Shown: piece after piece, positions 18,226 through 25,773 of the stretch | How the letters are laid out: each line of letters begins with the position of its first letter | Position numbering within the stretch: position 1 is the first letter of the stretch | NCBI RefSeq assembly: GCF_025949665.1 | Contig: NZ_JAPDFT010000001.1 | Location: 558,001-622,000, forward strand | DNA from: Chryseobacterium viscerum | GTDB taxonomy: Bacteria; Bacteroidota; Bacteroidia; Flavobacteriales; Weeksellaceae | Length of the DNA stretch: 64,000 nt | Direction of reading: 5' to 3' | The notes under the pieces: model-generated | Database searches by the model: none | Told to the model about the DNA's origin: nothing | What the model saw: only the letters and a program-made list of their open reading frames with translations | Made by a program: the position numbers and the translations under genes

Positions 18226-19017
18226 TCAGATTTCCTTTACCGCCTTCTGATAATCTTTAGGAGAACGAGAAGTATGTTTTTTAAAGAAATTTGAAAAATA
18301 GAAAGGATCATTAAAACCAAGCAGGTAAGCAATTTCTTTCACTGTTAGTTTTTCATAGAGCAAAAGTCTCTTTGCTTCAGAAATAATGAGGCTGTAGATC
18401 ACATTCTGAGCGGTTTTGCTGGTGTGGAGTTTTGAAACCTCATTCAGTTTAGCTTCAGTGGTTCCAAGGATATCAGCAAAATGAGAGATCTGATAATTAT
18501 TTTTGAAATTGTTTCTGACACTTTCCAGGAACTTTAAGAATAAGGCATCCGGTTTCCAGATTTCATCACCGTTGGCAATTTTACTGCGGTTGATTTCTAC
18601 CAACAATAATTCAACCAGGGAATGCGTTGAGATCAGATATTGATAGGGCTGTTCCTGGATTTCTTTTTCAATGGTGTTTAAGGTTTCAGTGAAAAATACA
18701 GGATTTTGTACAGTAATCATTTCATTCATTCCAAAATGACAAAAAAGCCCATTGTGAAAAATAAGTTCAATATCACTGTCACTTTTAGAGAAGAAGTCCA
18801 GGGTAAATTCTAATACGGTAAGTTCTCCTTCCACTGATTTTAACTGATGAAACTGTCCTGAGGTAATGGTTATCGTCTGTCCTGTTTTCAGGATGAAAAT
18901 ATTTTCGTCAATCAGGATTTCAGCACTACCATGATGACACCAGAATAATGTGTATCTGATGACCCGTCTGGGTTCAGAATGTCCTGCCTGATGAGAATAT
19001 TTTTTTATTTCAATCAT
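18226..19017 (-). CDS. AraC-family transcriptional regulator
   Basis: The 263-aa protein has an N-terminal cupin-like sensor (residues about 15-100; RYTLFWCHHGSAEILIDENI, GQTITITSGQFHQL) and a C-terminal double helix-turn-helix. The second HTH carries the AraC signature (KLTVKEIAYLLGFNDPFYFS, NFFKKHTSRSPKDYQ). Located directly upstream of and co-oriented with DoxX and cupin genes, it likely regulates them or the divergent thioredoxin gene at 19182. Confidence 0.93.
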   Translation of the reverse strand: MIEIKKYSHQAGHSEPRRVIRYTLFWCHHGSAEILIDENIFILKTGQTITITSGQFHQLKSVEGELTVLEFTLDFFSKSDSDIELIFHNGLFCHFGMNEMITVQNPVFFTETLNTIEKEIQEQPYQYLISTHSLVELLLVEINRSKIANGDEIWKPDALFLKFLESVRNNFKNNYQISHFADILGTTEAKLNEVSKLHTSKTAQNVIYSLIISEAKRLLLYEKLTVKEIAYLLGFNDPFYFSNFFKKHTSRSPKDYQKAVKEI

Positions 19018-19181
19018 TTTTAAACTTGTTAAAAAATGGAGGATTCAGTTTTATGTCTTGTACTAGAAAACAAATTTATTCTCGACTAATTTACAAAATG
19101 TTTAACTATATTGATGAGTTTCAAAGCCATATTGTCAAAGAAAAATACTTAAATTCGTATTGATTTAAACAAAAATTCAGA

Positions 19182-19694
19182 ATGAAATACACTAAAATTA
19201 TTATCGTTGTTACTCTGTTTCTATTTCAGTTGGGAGCAGCACAGGAAAAAGCGGATGTTGTATTAAATACAGCTTTCAAAGAAGCTAAAGCAGGCAAGAA
19301 AAATGTTTTACTGGTATTCCATGCTTCATGGTGCAAATGGTGCAAGATGATGGAAAAAAATATGGATCTTCCCGAAACCAAACCTATTTTTGATCAAAGA
19401 TTTGTGACTGCTTATGTAGATGTTCAGGAAAGAGGGGAAAAGAAAAGTCTTGAAAATCCTGGCGGACAGGAATTGATGAATAAATATAAAGGTGAAAATG
19501 CAGGACTTCCTTTCTGGCTGATTCTAAATCCAAAGGGAGAAGTTTTAGCTGATTCATTTGATGCCAAAGGAGAAAATCTTGGCTCACCGGCAACTCCGGA
19601 AGAAGTAACAGCTTTCATTGCCAAGTTAGGAAAGGCCTCAAAACTGAATAATGAAGAATCTCAGACAATAGAGAAAGTATTTGTAAAGAAATAA
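19182..19694 (+). CDS. Secreted thioredoxin-family protein
   Basis: The 170-aa protein has a signal peptide (MKYTKIIIVVTLFLFQLGAA) and a thioredoxin fold with active site WCKWC near residue 47 (VFHASWCKWCKMM). AGLPFWLILNPKGEVLADSF carries the cis-proline loop expected of the DsbD-gamma/thioredoxin_7 group. It probably works in the periplasm as a thiol oxidoreductase. The redox partner is not apparent. It is monocistronic, with a strong terminator. Confidence 0.9.
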   Translation: MKYTKIIIVVTLFLFQLGAAQEKADVVLNTAFKEAKAGKKNVLLVFHASWCKWCKMMEKNMDLPETKPIFDQRFVTAYVDVQERGEKKSLENPGGQELMNKYKGENAGLPFWLILNPKGEVLADSFDAKGENLGSPATPEEVTAFIAKLGKASKLNNEESQTIEKVFVKK

Positions 19695-19716
19695 AAACTC
19701 TTCTATTTATCATAAA

Positions 19717-19759
19717 AAATAAATCCCCGGAAACATAAGCTCCGGGGATTTATTTTGAA
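19717..19759. terminator. Bidirectional terminator
   Basis: A perfect 15-bp stem (AAATAAATCCCCGGA and TCCGGGGATTTATTT, 19717-19755) lies between the thioredoxin gene and a converging lipoprotein gene. Confidence 0.9.
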
Positions 19760-19772
19760 TCATTACCAGTGA

Positions 19773-20375
19773 CTATAATTCCTGATAAGAATATTCAATA
19801 TTAGTCCATAAAACCTGATCCCCTGATTTTATCATTTCAGAAGGAGTGGTAAAAATATTTCCGAAAATATTTTCGTATTGGGTCGTTCCAAAATGAGCAC
19901 TTTTAGTAATTAATAGCGCGTCATGGTCATTACGGGGTACTTTTTTAATGTATCTGTAAGTTCTTTTTAAAGTGAATAAGGAGTTATTTTTTTTGAAATC
20001 ACCAATGTAAGCTGGCTTATTATTGTTATTCTCTTTGATCAGTACAGAGTCATTTACGATTGTAAAGCTATAAGTAAAATCCGTAGATGAGGTCTCTGAA
20101 ATCAATCTGATCGTCTTGTTTTTCAGATCAAGGGTTATTTTTTTCCAGGCAGGTTCCTGGTATAGGCTCCAGTATTGGCTTAGATACGATTCATCAGGAT
20201 TAGATTTGTTTCCAAATGAACCTGTGTAAAGCGTAGTTCCTTTTACCGCATAGCTTTTGAATTCAAACTGATAAATTTCTTTGTCAATCGGTTTCGGATC
20301 GTCAATCATGTTATCATTATTTCCACATGAGATCAGCGGGAGGGATATCATTGCAGCATAAAAAAGGTACTTCAT
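19773..20375 (-). CDS. Lipoprotein of unknown function
   Basis: I do not recognise the family. The start is placed at the ATG at 20375, which gives a 200-aa protein with a clean lipoprotein signal (MKYLFYAAMISLPLISCGNN, cysteine at residue 17) followed by acidic residues. An upstream in-frame ATG at 20471 would bury this signal behind 32 residues. The body reads as antiparallel beta strands (YQFEFKSYAVKG, DFTYSFTIVNDSVLI, FTLKRTYRYIKK), possibly a lipocalin-like barrel. No neighbours suggest a function. Confidence 0.75.
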   Translation of the reverse strand: MKYLFYAAMISLPLISCGNNDNMIDDPKPIDKEIYQFEFKSYAVKGTTLYTGSFGNKSNPDESYLSQYWSLYQEPAWKKITLDLKNKTIRLISETSSTDFTYSFTIVNDSVLIKENNNNKPAYIGDFKKNNSLFTLKRTYRYIKKVPRNDHDALLITKSAHFGTTQYENIFGNIFTTPSEMIKSGDQVLWTNIEYSYQEL

Positions 20376-20507
20376 CGTTATTTTTTTGCAAAAATAGAGG
20401 TTTTTACACGTATTGGTGTAATAGATGAGGGTGTGATTTGTCAGTAATAGAAGGAAAAATGAAAAGGACAAATAAGTGAATTGTCCTTTTCATTTTTGTT
20501 TTACATG

Positions 20508-20903
20508 TTATTTTCCAAAATACATCATATCCTGCTTCTGCTGTTCATTATAAATGATCTGGAAGCTTACAGGCATATATTGATAAAGGAGTTTCCAATG
20601 TTGAATCTTTGCGTGTTTTTTGAAACTTTCGAAAGATCTTACAAACAGATTTTCAATCATGGTTCTTACATAAGAATCCCCATTTCTATAGATTGAGTCC
20701 ATCAGTTTAAGGTGATGGGCAATAATACTGATTTTAGATTCCTGCAAAAGATTCTTCAGATAATTCACGGTAGCCTGCATGATCCCGGCAAAATTGTCCT
20801 GAACAGACAACTGTGTGATTTCATTGCGAAGTGGCGGATAGAAAAATTTTAAGTATTCAACAGCTATTTTTTGATTAATAGTTTGCATTTGTACTTTCAT
20901 CAT
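20508..20903 (-). CDS. Small cytosolic protein, cassette copy B (paralogue of 21169-21525; DUF7674-like)
   Basis: The 131-aa product is all-helical with no signal or membrane segment. Its core HHLKLMDSIYRNGDSYVRTM, then IENLFVRSF, aligns with RSLQKMDKIYTDGDTILKNA, then IETTFIYSL, of the protein at 21169, so the two are paralogues. The family resembles DUF7674 in my recollection, without certainty. The start is placed at the ATGATG pair (20903); a GTG at 20924 is possible. A 43-aa membrane protein gene ends 51 bases upstream of this start, as in the other copy. Function unknown. Confidence 0.7.
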   Translation of the reverse strand: MMKVQMQTINQKIAVEYLKFFYPPLRNEITQLSVQDNFAGIMQATVNYLKNLLQESKISIIAHHLKLMDSIYRNGDSYVRTMIENLFVRSFESFKKHAKIQHWKLLYQYMPVSFQIIYNEQQKQDMMYFGK

Positions 20904-20954
20904 AATTAAGAATTTTTCAAACACTTTTTATTGCAGCGAAATGTATACCAAAAT

Positions 20955-21086
20955 TTAAAGGCAGGCCGCAAAAATAAATACACTTACTATGACAGCGATG
21001 TGAGTGAGTAATATCTCTGTATTGTGTCTGTTAGTCGTGGTTTTCCAGGTTTTCCAATCTGAAATTCTTCTTATTTTATTTTTCAT
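20955..21086 (-). CDS. Small membrane protein (43 aa), cassette copy B
   Basis: This short gene reads from the ATG at 21086 to the TAA at 20955-20957. The basic, Trp-containing N-terminal half (MKNKIRRISDWKTWKTTTNR) is followed by one hydrophobic helix (about residues 25-42, LLTHIAVIVSVFIFAA) ending in CL. It sits directly upstream of the cytosolic protein gene at 20508, matching the order in the second cassette (21537-21701 then 21169-21525). Existence is supported by that conserved arrangement, an ATG start and a plausible topology (basic inside). It is too short for similarity arguments. Confidence 0.55.
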   Translation of the reverse strand: MKNKIRRISDWKTWKTTTNRHNTEILLTHIAVIVSVFIFAACL

Positions 21087-21168
21087 AATCTATTGATTGT
21101 GAGTTATTTTTAATTTTGTTTAATTTAAACACTTTGTAATGAAAGGGATAAAAAATGTAATAAAACCT

Positions 21169-21525
21169 TTATATACCGTGACTGTAAATTTGTCTTGAAT
21201 ATACCTTCTGAAGGTTGGCAGAAATGTGACTAAAAATCACTTTTCTGTATTCTTCACTGCAGAAAGCAGTACAATTGTCCAGAGAATAAATAAAAGTAGT
21301 CTCAATAGCATTTTTTAATATAGTATCTCCGTCAGTATAAATTTTGTCCATTTTCTGTAAACTTCTGAACAGCAGATTTCTGTCATTCTGGCGGATCATA
21401 TTTTTAATGCGCTCCGTGAAAGTGCGGATGATGCTGTATGAGTTTTGAATTTTAATTTCTTTTACTTCTTTTTCAAAATCGGGAACCACATCAGTGATTT
21501 CCTTTACGGCTTGTAGATAGTTCAT
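21169..21525 (-). CDS. Small cytosolic protein, cassette copy A (paralogue of 20508-20903; DUF7674-like)
   Basis: The 118-aa product starts at the ATG at 21525 (MNYLQAVKEITDVVPDFEKE), 11 bases after the stop of a 54-aa membrane protein gene. An upstream ATG at 21630 in this frame lies inside that small gene and is not used. The sequence is helical and soluble, with the shared core LQKMDKIYTDGDTILKNAIE. Homology with the protein at 20508 is visible along about 60 residues. The small membrane partner upstream suggests a tethered or signalling pair; function unknown. Confidence 0.7.
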   Translation of the reverse strand: MNYLQAVKEITDVVPDFEKEVKEIKIQNSYSIIRTFTERIKNMIRQNDRNLLFRSLQKMDKIYTDGDTILKNAIETTFIYSLDNCTAFCSEEYRKVIFSHISANLQKVYSRQIYSHGI

Positions 21526-21536
21526 AATATTATATT

Positions 21537-21701
21537 TTAATGGTGATTTTGTTCCAGCATTCTGATGATGGCGCCAAAGATGAAAATGGTTAAAAAAGCC
21601 AAAAAGAGCAGGTGATAAGGCTTCAGCCATTTGGGAGTCTCAGGCCCTCTGCTTTTTAATCTTCTCAGCTTGTCTATTCTGTTTAAGGTTTTTAAGTCCA
21701 T
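21537..21701 (-). CDS. Small membrane protein (54 aa), cassette copy A
   Basis: This short gene reads from the ATG at 21701 to the TAA at 21537-21539. It has a strongly basic N-terminus (MDLKTLNRIDKLRRLKSRGP), the linker ETPKWLKPYH, and one transmembrane helix at about residues 31-47 (LLFLAFLTIFIFGAIIR), then a short tail MLEQNHH. The positive-inside rule places the N-terminus in the cytoplasm. It is 11 bases from the downstream cytosolic gene, so co-translation is likely. A second, diverged cassette with the same order lies immediately downstream (20508-21086). Confidence 0.6.
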   Translation of the reverse strand: MDLKTLNRIDKLRRLKSRGPETPKWLKPYHLLFLAFLTIFIFGAIIRMLEQNHH

Positions 21702-22002
21702 TTTTCTATGTTTTCAAATGATGATGCCAATGGTATTCCGTTGAAAATAAATTTGATTTAAATCACTGATAAATAATGTTTTGTGATTTTTTATCTTGGT
21801 TTTTGAGACAAAAAAACATGTCAAAATGATAAGGGTTTTATCAATTTGGAAATGAGGAAAAAAATTTATGTTACCTGCTACCACAAATGAACGACTGAGA
21901 ATTCCCCTCCCTTGGAGGGGTGGCGAAAATTCAAAGAATTTTTGACGGGGTGGTAAAACTTTGCTTTAATAAAATCTATCGCATGTCATGACATTTTTTA
22001 AG
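21702..22002. other. Gene-free region containing a dispersed repeat
   Basis: No supportable gene. The stretch is AT-rich and holds the GC-richer repeat at 21901-21954, described separately, followed by the promoter of the nucleoid-associated protein gene. Confidence 0.5.
21901..21954 (+). repeat. Dispersed repeat, copy 1 (inverted relative to 31042-31088)
   Basis: This is a 54-base GC-richer element whose left part (CCCCTCCCTTGGAGGGG) is a hairpin and whose right part ends TTTGACGGGGTGGT. The reverse complement of 31042-31088 has the same order: ATTCCCTCC, then GGAGGGGTGGC, then an inner palindrome, then TTTGACGGGGTGGT. Both lie in intergenic DNA, and neither contains a gene. It resembles a REP/MITE-like dispersed element. 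Confidence 0.75.
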
Positions 22003-22034
22003 TTTCGCAGAAAGAATAAGAATGAATATCTTTG
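22003..22034 (+). promoter_or_regulatory. Promoter of the nucleoid-associated protein gene
   Basis: TTTC (22003-22006; one mismatch to the -33 TTTG) lies 20 bases before TATCTTTG (22027-22034; exact TAnnTTTG -7). Transcription would begin near 22041, so the ATG at 22055 must be the real start and the in-frame ATG at 22022 is ruled out. Confidence 0.75.
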
Positions 22035-22054
22035 CAGTCCAAATATTCAGAAAA

Positions 22055-23068
22055 ATGTTTTCAAAAATAATAGTACACAGAGTCGGAAATAAGATCAACG
22101 GTGATTCCCTGACGCTTTCTCAGGAAGAATTGAAGCTGGAAGAAGGAATGGCAGAAATGCTTGAAGATTACTTTTTAGGTTCCTTCAAGTCAGAAGAAAC
22201 GTTCCATTTTTATAGCGATACTTACCTGGTGAATAATCCGGTTTACAGTGCCGTATCAGAAATTTTTGATGATAAAGCTAAGTTCATCTGGGAATCTGAG
22301 AATATTGCAAAACATCTTTTTGAGGCTGCAGAGAACCCAAGAGTTCAGAGCGGAGAACTTTTTATTGTTCTTTTTGAAGACGAAAGTGACCGTCCTGACA
22401 AAGTAGACAAAATCGGGATTTTTAAAACAGAGAAGAGAGAATCTTTCCTGAAAATCAATCCTTCCGAAGAAACATTTGATATTGAAAAAGATCAGGGAAT
22501 TGGGTTATCTAAAATTGATAAAGCCGCTTTGATCTACAACAACAATAAAGAAACAGGATATGTACTTTCTGTAGTTGACAACAACAAAAACGGAGATATG
22601 TACTACTGGTTTGAAGATTTCCTGAAAGTAAAACAGCGTGATGACGAATATTTCCACACGCAGGAAGCTTTGATGGTCTATAAAGATTATATCACCAAAC
22701 AGCTCCCTCAGGAATTTGAAGTTTCCAAAGCAGACCAGGCAGATTTCCTTAATAAGTCTATCAATTTCTTCAAAGAAAAAGAAGAGTTTAAGCTGGATGA
22801 GTTTGCCAGTGAAGTATTGGGTGACGAGCATGTGATTGAAAGTTTCGTGAACTTTAAAACAGATTACGAACAGGATATGCAGGTGAATATTGCCGAAGAA
22901 TTCCCAATCAGTGAAGCGGCGGTAAAAAAGACTCAGAGACATTTTAAAAGTATCATTAAACTGGATAAAAACTTCCATATCTACATCCACGGAGACAGAC
23001 AAAAAATCGAAATGGGTGAAGATGATAAAGGAAAATATTACAGACTTTATTTCGAGAAAGAGGTGTAA
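22055..23068 (+). CDS. 37-kDa nucleoid-associated protein (NdpA/YejK family)
   Basis: The 337-aa protein starts MFSKIIVHRVGNKINGDSL, the typical opening of Bacteroidota nucleoid-associated proteins. Further family features are YFLGSFKSEETFHFYSD, an acidic centre (KQRDDEYFHTQEALMVYKDY) and the C-terminal HIYIHGDRQKIEMGEDDKGK. E. coli YejK associates with the nucleoid, but the role in this phylum is poorly defined. The start is fixed by the promoter at 22003-22034. It stands alone upstream of a membrane protein gene 61 bases away. Confidence 0.88.
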   Translation: MFSKIIVHRVGNKINGDSLTLSQEELKLEEGMAEMLEDYFLGSFKSEETFHFYSDTYLVNNPVYSAVSEIFDDKAKFIWESENIAKHLFEAAENPRVQSGELFIVLFEDESDRPDKVDKIGIFKTEKRESFLKINPSEETFDIEKDQGIGLSKIDKAALIYNNNKETGYVLSVVDNNKNGDMYYWFEDFLKVKQRDDEYFHTQEALMVYKDYITKQLPQEFEVSKADQADFLNKSINFFKEKEEFKLDEFASEVLGDEHVIESFVNFKTDYEQDMQVNIAEEFPISEAAVKKTQRHFKSIIKLDKNFHIYIHGDRQKIEMGEDDKGKYYRLYFEKEV

Positions 23069-23129
23069 AAAGATCTCTCCTGTTCCATAATAATATCATA
23101 ACTTTATTGCTGATTACAAAATAGCAGCT

Positions 23130-24092
23130 ATGAAATTTATGATCATTTTCTGGGGGATTTTTCTCTTTTTTTTCTGCGTTCCTTTTCCGATTTTCATTTA
23201 TATGATGACGGAAGAACTCGCAACAGAACCGAGAAATTCATTAGCTGTGAGCTATGGATATCTCGGTTTTTCTTTGCTCATATGGTTGTATGTAGTTTTC
23301 TTCTTTATCAATATCCTTTTTATAAAAACCTTTAAAGAGAAAAATACGATTCAGTCTATATTACAGAACGGAATTCCAAGAGAAGCCAAAATTACCAGCT
23401 ATAAACTCCTGAAGTATATTCCGAAAACCAATATGAATATTATTCAGATTATACTTTCATTCCCCAATCTCAGAAATACATTGATTGAACATGAAATGAT
23501 GTTTCACGATTCCAAACCACAGGAAAAAAGATTTGACGTCGGAAATAAGGTGAAAGTACTGCTGAATCCCAAAGTTTCGCAGGAACCTTACTTTATTTTA
23601 AGTGATCAGAAAGTGGGGTTCAATACCTCCGGAATCATTTTAAGAATTGTGTTTGCTGTATTCATGATTGGCTACATAACCGGACTTTACTATTACTTCT
23701 ATATGCGGGAATCTTTTGATTTTGGCTGGAGATTTCTGACTTTCATGCACCCGATTATTTTCAGCGGTGTAATGACCCTTATTTATGTATTGGTTTTTCA
23801 GTTACTGATCAGCAAACTTTTTAAAAATAAAAAAGAAGAACGCATTCTCTTTTCTGGAAGAAATGCTGAAGCCAATATCATCAGTGTAAGCCAGACAGGT
23901 CTTCTTGTAAATGACCAGCCTCAAATTATGTTTCATGTAAGTTTTAAAGACTTCAGAGGAACTGAACATATTGCTGTTTACAAGAAAATTGTCAGCCTTT
24001 TGAATCTCTCTTCTGTCCCCAAATACGGAACTATTGAGATTATGTATGATGAGAATGATCCGAAGGAAATTATGATTCCTAAAGGATTTTAA
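23130..24092 (+). CDS. DUF3592-like integral membrane protein
   Basis: The 320-aa protein has four transmembrane segments: two N-terminal (FMIIFWGIFLFFFCVPFPIF and LGFSLLIWLYVVFFFINILF) and two central near residues 168-188 and 208-228. Between and after these lie two similar soluble beta domains. The second (EANIISVSQTGLLVNDQPQI, FHVSFKDFRGTEH, TIEIMYDENDPKEIMIP) resembles the DUF3592 pattern, and the first (IPREAKITSYKLLKYIPKT, KVKVLLNPKVSQEPYFIL) looks like a diverged copy. This suggests internal duplication of a [two-helix + beta domain] unit. Function unknown. Confidence 0.65.
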   Translation: MKFMIIFWGIFLFFFCVPFPIFIYMMTEELATEPRNSLAVSYGYLGFSLLIWLYVVFFFINILFIKTFKEKNTIQSILQNGIPREAKITSYKLLKYIPKTNMNIIQIILSFPNLRNTLIEHEMMFHDSKPQEKRFDVGNKVKVLLNPKVSQEPYFILSDQKVGFNTSGIILRIVFAVFMIGYITGLYYYFYMRESFDFGWRFLTFMHPIIFSGVMTLIYVLVFQLLISKLFKNKKEERILFSGRNAEANIISVSQTGLLVNDQPQIMFHVSFKDFRGTEHIAVYKKIVSLLNLSSVPKYGTIEIMYDENDPKEIMIPKGF

Positions 24093-24146
24093 ACATCAAC
24101 AACGCTTTTGCCGTATTTGCTATCTTTGCTTCTTAGCCTAAATCAT

Positions 24147-24920
24147 ATGAAAACAAAAATTGTCGATCTGACAAAACCTATTCAGTACAATGCAGGAGAC
24201 CCATGGTTTATGAGGGTAAAAATCAAACATAAAGCGCACAGAAAATCACACTGGCTGATTCGTCTGGCACTAAGACTTCCCTCAAGGCTTTTTCCTAAAA
24301 ACTGGACAGGCTGGGCAGATGATACCATCAAGAATATGGGACTTCATTCTACCACCCATATTGATGCTCCATGGCATTATGGTCCTGTAGTAGAAGGGAA
24401 ACCAGCTAAAACCATAGATCAGATTCCTCTGGAATGGTGCTATGGAGACGGAATTGTGATCGACTGTACCCATAAAGAAGATTTTGTTGCTATCACTATT
24501 GATGATTTGAAAAAAGATCTGGACAAAAACGGAATCACCATACAGGAAGGAAATATTGTACTGATCCGAACAGACCGTGATAAAATGATGGGAACCTCAG
24601 ATTTTGTAGAAAAAGGAACAGGAATGAGTAAAGAAGCTACAGAATGGCTGATTGACCAGGGTGTAAAAGTAATGGGAATTGATCAGTGGGGTTGGGATCT
24701 TCCTTTAAGATATATGGCTAAAAAAGCCAAAGAACTCAATGATCCCGAATTCTTTTGGGAAGGGCATCGCGTAGGCATTGAAAAAGAATATCTACATATC
24801 GAACAGCTTACCAATCTCAGTGCACTGCCTCCATCCGGATTTAAAATCTGTGTATTTCCGCTAAAGATTGTTGGCGGTTCTGCGGCTCCGGCAAGGGTAG
24901 TGGCGATGATGAACGAATAG
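24147..24920 (+). CDS. Cyclase-family metal-dependent hydrolase (kynurenine-formamidase-like)
   Basis: The 257-aa protein begins MKTKIVDLTKPIQYNAGDPW. The metal motif GLHSTTHIDAPWH (family consensus HxGTHxDxPxH) is near residue 69, and GIDQWGWDLP and FWEGHRVGI fit the rest of the fold. Relatives hydrolyse N-formylkynurenine or cyclic amides or esters using Mn/Zn. TATCTTTG, an exact -7 element, lies at 24121-24128, so I choose the ATG at 24147 over an upstream ATG at 24108. No tryptophan-degradation gene is adjacent, so the substrate is open. Confidence 0.85.
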   Translation: MKTKIVDLTKPIQYNAGDPWFMRVKIKHKAHRKSHWLIRLALRLPSRLFPKNWTGWADDTIKNMGLHSTTHIDAPWHYGPVVEGKPAKTIDQIPLEWCYGDGIVIDCTHKEDFVAITIDDLKKDLDKNGITIQEGNIVLIRTDRDKMMGTSDFVEKGTGMSKEATEWLIDQGVKVMGIDQWGWDLPLRYMAKKAKELNDPEFFWEGHRVGIEKEYLHIEQLTNLSALPPSGFKICVFPLKIVGGSAAPARVVAMMNE

Positions 24921-24931
24921 AAAGTAAATAA

Positions 24932-24962
24932 AAAAGAAAGAGCAAATTTGCATTGGCAAATT
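24932..24962 (-). terminator. Terminator of the dicarboxylate/sdh operon
   Basis: On the minus strand AATTTGC, loop CAAT, GCAAATT (24962-24945) is followed by a T-rich tail (CTCTTTCTTTTTT), 45 bases after the sdhB stop. Confidence 0.65.
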
Positions 24963-25007
24963 CACCCTTTCAAACATTATCATTTTTAGCGTTCTTCGTT
25001 GATGTAT

Positions 25008-25760
25008 CTAAGCTTTTTTCCTGAAAAATAAGGCTCTGCTGTACTCAAAATTCATTCTGGCGATATTGAGTACGGAAATTCCTTGCGGACATTCCACTTC
25101 ACAGGCTTCTGTATTGGAGCAGTGTCCGAATAATTCAGTGTCCATCTGAGCTACCATATCCAGAACCCTTTTGCTTCGTTCTTCTTTCCCCTGAGGAAGA
25201 AGTGCCATATGGGTGATTTTTGCGGAGGTAAATAATGCTGCACTTCCGTTTTTACAGGTAGCAACACAAGCTCCACATCCGATACAGGCTGCGGAATCAA
25301 AAGCTTCTTCAGCAGTCTGATGAGTTACCGGAATGGCGGTGGCATCAGGAGCCTGACCTGTATTTACAGATACAAAACCTCCCGAAGATATAATTCTGTC
25401 AAAAGCAGAGCGGTCTACTTTTAAATCTTTCTTTACAGGAAAAGCTTCAGCACGGAAAGGTTCTATCAGAATCGTTTCCCCATCTTTAAAAGACCGTAAA
25501 TGAAGCTGACAGGTAGTTGTGTTTTTCAGAGGACCATGGGCAATCCCGTTGATCATCATACCACATTGCCCACAGATCCCTTCACGGCAGTCATGATCAA
25601 ATTCTACAGGCTCGTCACCTTCAATGATCAATTTTTCGTTTAGTGTATCCAGCATTTCCAGGAAAGACATATGGGAATTCAATCCTTTCAAGTCATAACT
25701 TACCAGTTTTCCTTCACTTTTTCTGTCTTTCTGTCTCCATATCTTAAGATGTAAATCCAT
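25008..25760 (-). CDS. sdhB: Succinate dehydrogenase / fumarate reductase iron-sulfur subunit
   Basis: The 250-aa protein has three cluster sites: [2Fe-2S] CREGICGQCGMMINGIAHG with a fourth Cys in TTTCQL, [4Fe-4S] CIGCGACVATCKNGS and [3Fe-4S] CSNTEACEVECPQGI. It passes electrons between the FAD subunit and membrane quinone through the cytochrome b subunit. It is the last gene of a five-gene operon (porin, symporter, sdhC, sdhA, sdhB), 13 bases after sdhA. Direction (succinate oxidation or fumarate reduction) cannot be read from sequence alone. Confidence 0.97.
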   Translation of the reverse strand: MDLHLKIWRQKDRKSEGKLVSYDLKGLNSHMSFLEMLDTLNEKLIIEGDEPVEFDHDCREGICGQCGMMINGIAHGPLKNTTTCQLHLRSFKDGETILIEPFRAEAFPVKKDLKVDRSAFDRIISSGGFVSVNTGQAPDATAIPVTHQTAEEAFDSAACIGCGACVATCKNGSAALFTSAKITHMALLPQGKEERSKRVLDMVAQMDTELFGHCSNTEACEVECPQGISVLNIARMNFEYSRALFFRKKA

Positions 25761-25773
25761 AATTTTCTGTTTT

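Noticed and set aside
21526..21630. Longer start of the cassette protein at 21630
   Set aside because: The region encodes the 54-aa membrane protein in another frame; the homologous start is 21525.
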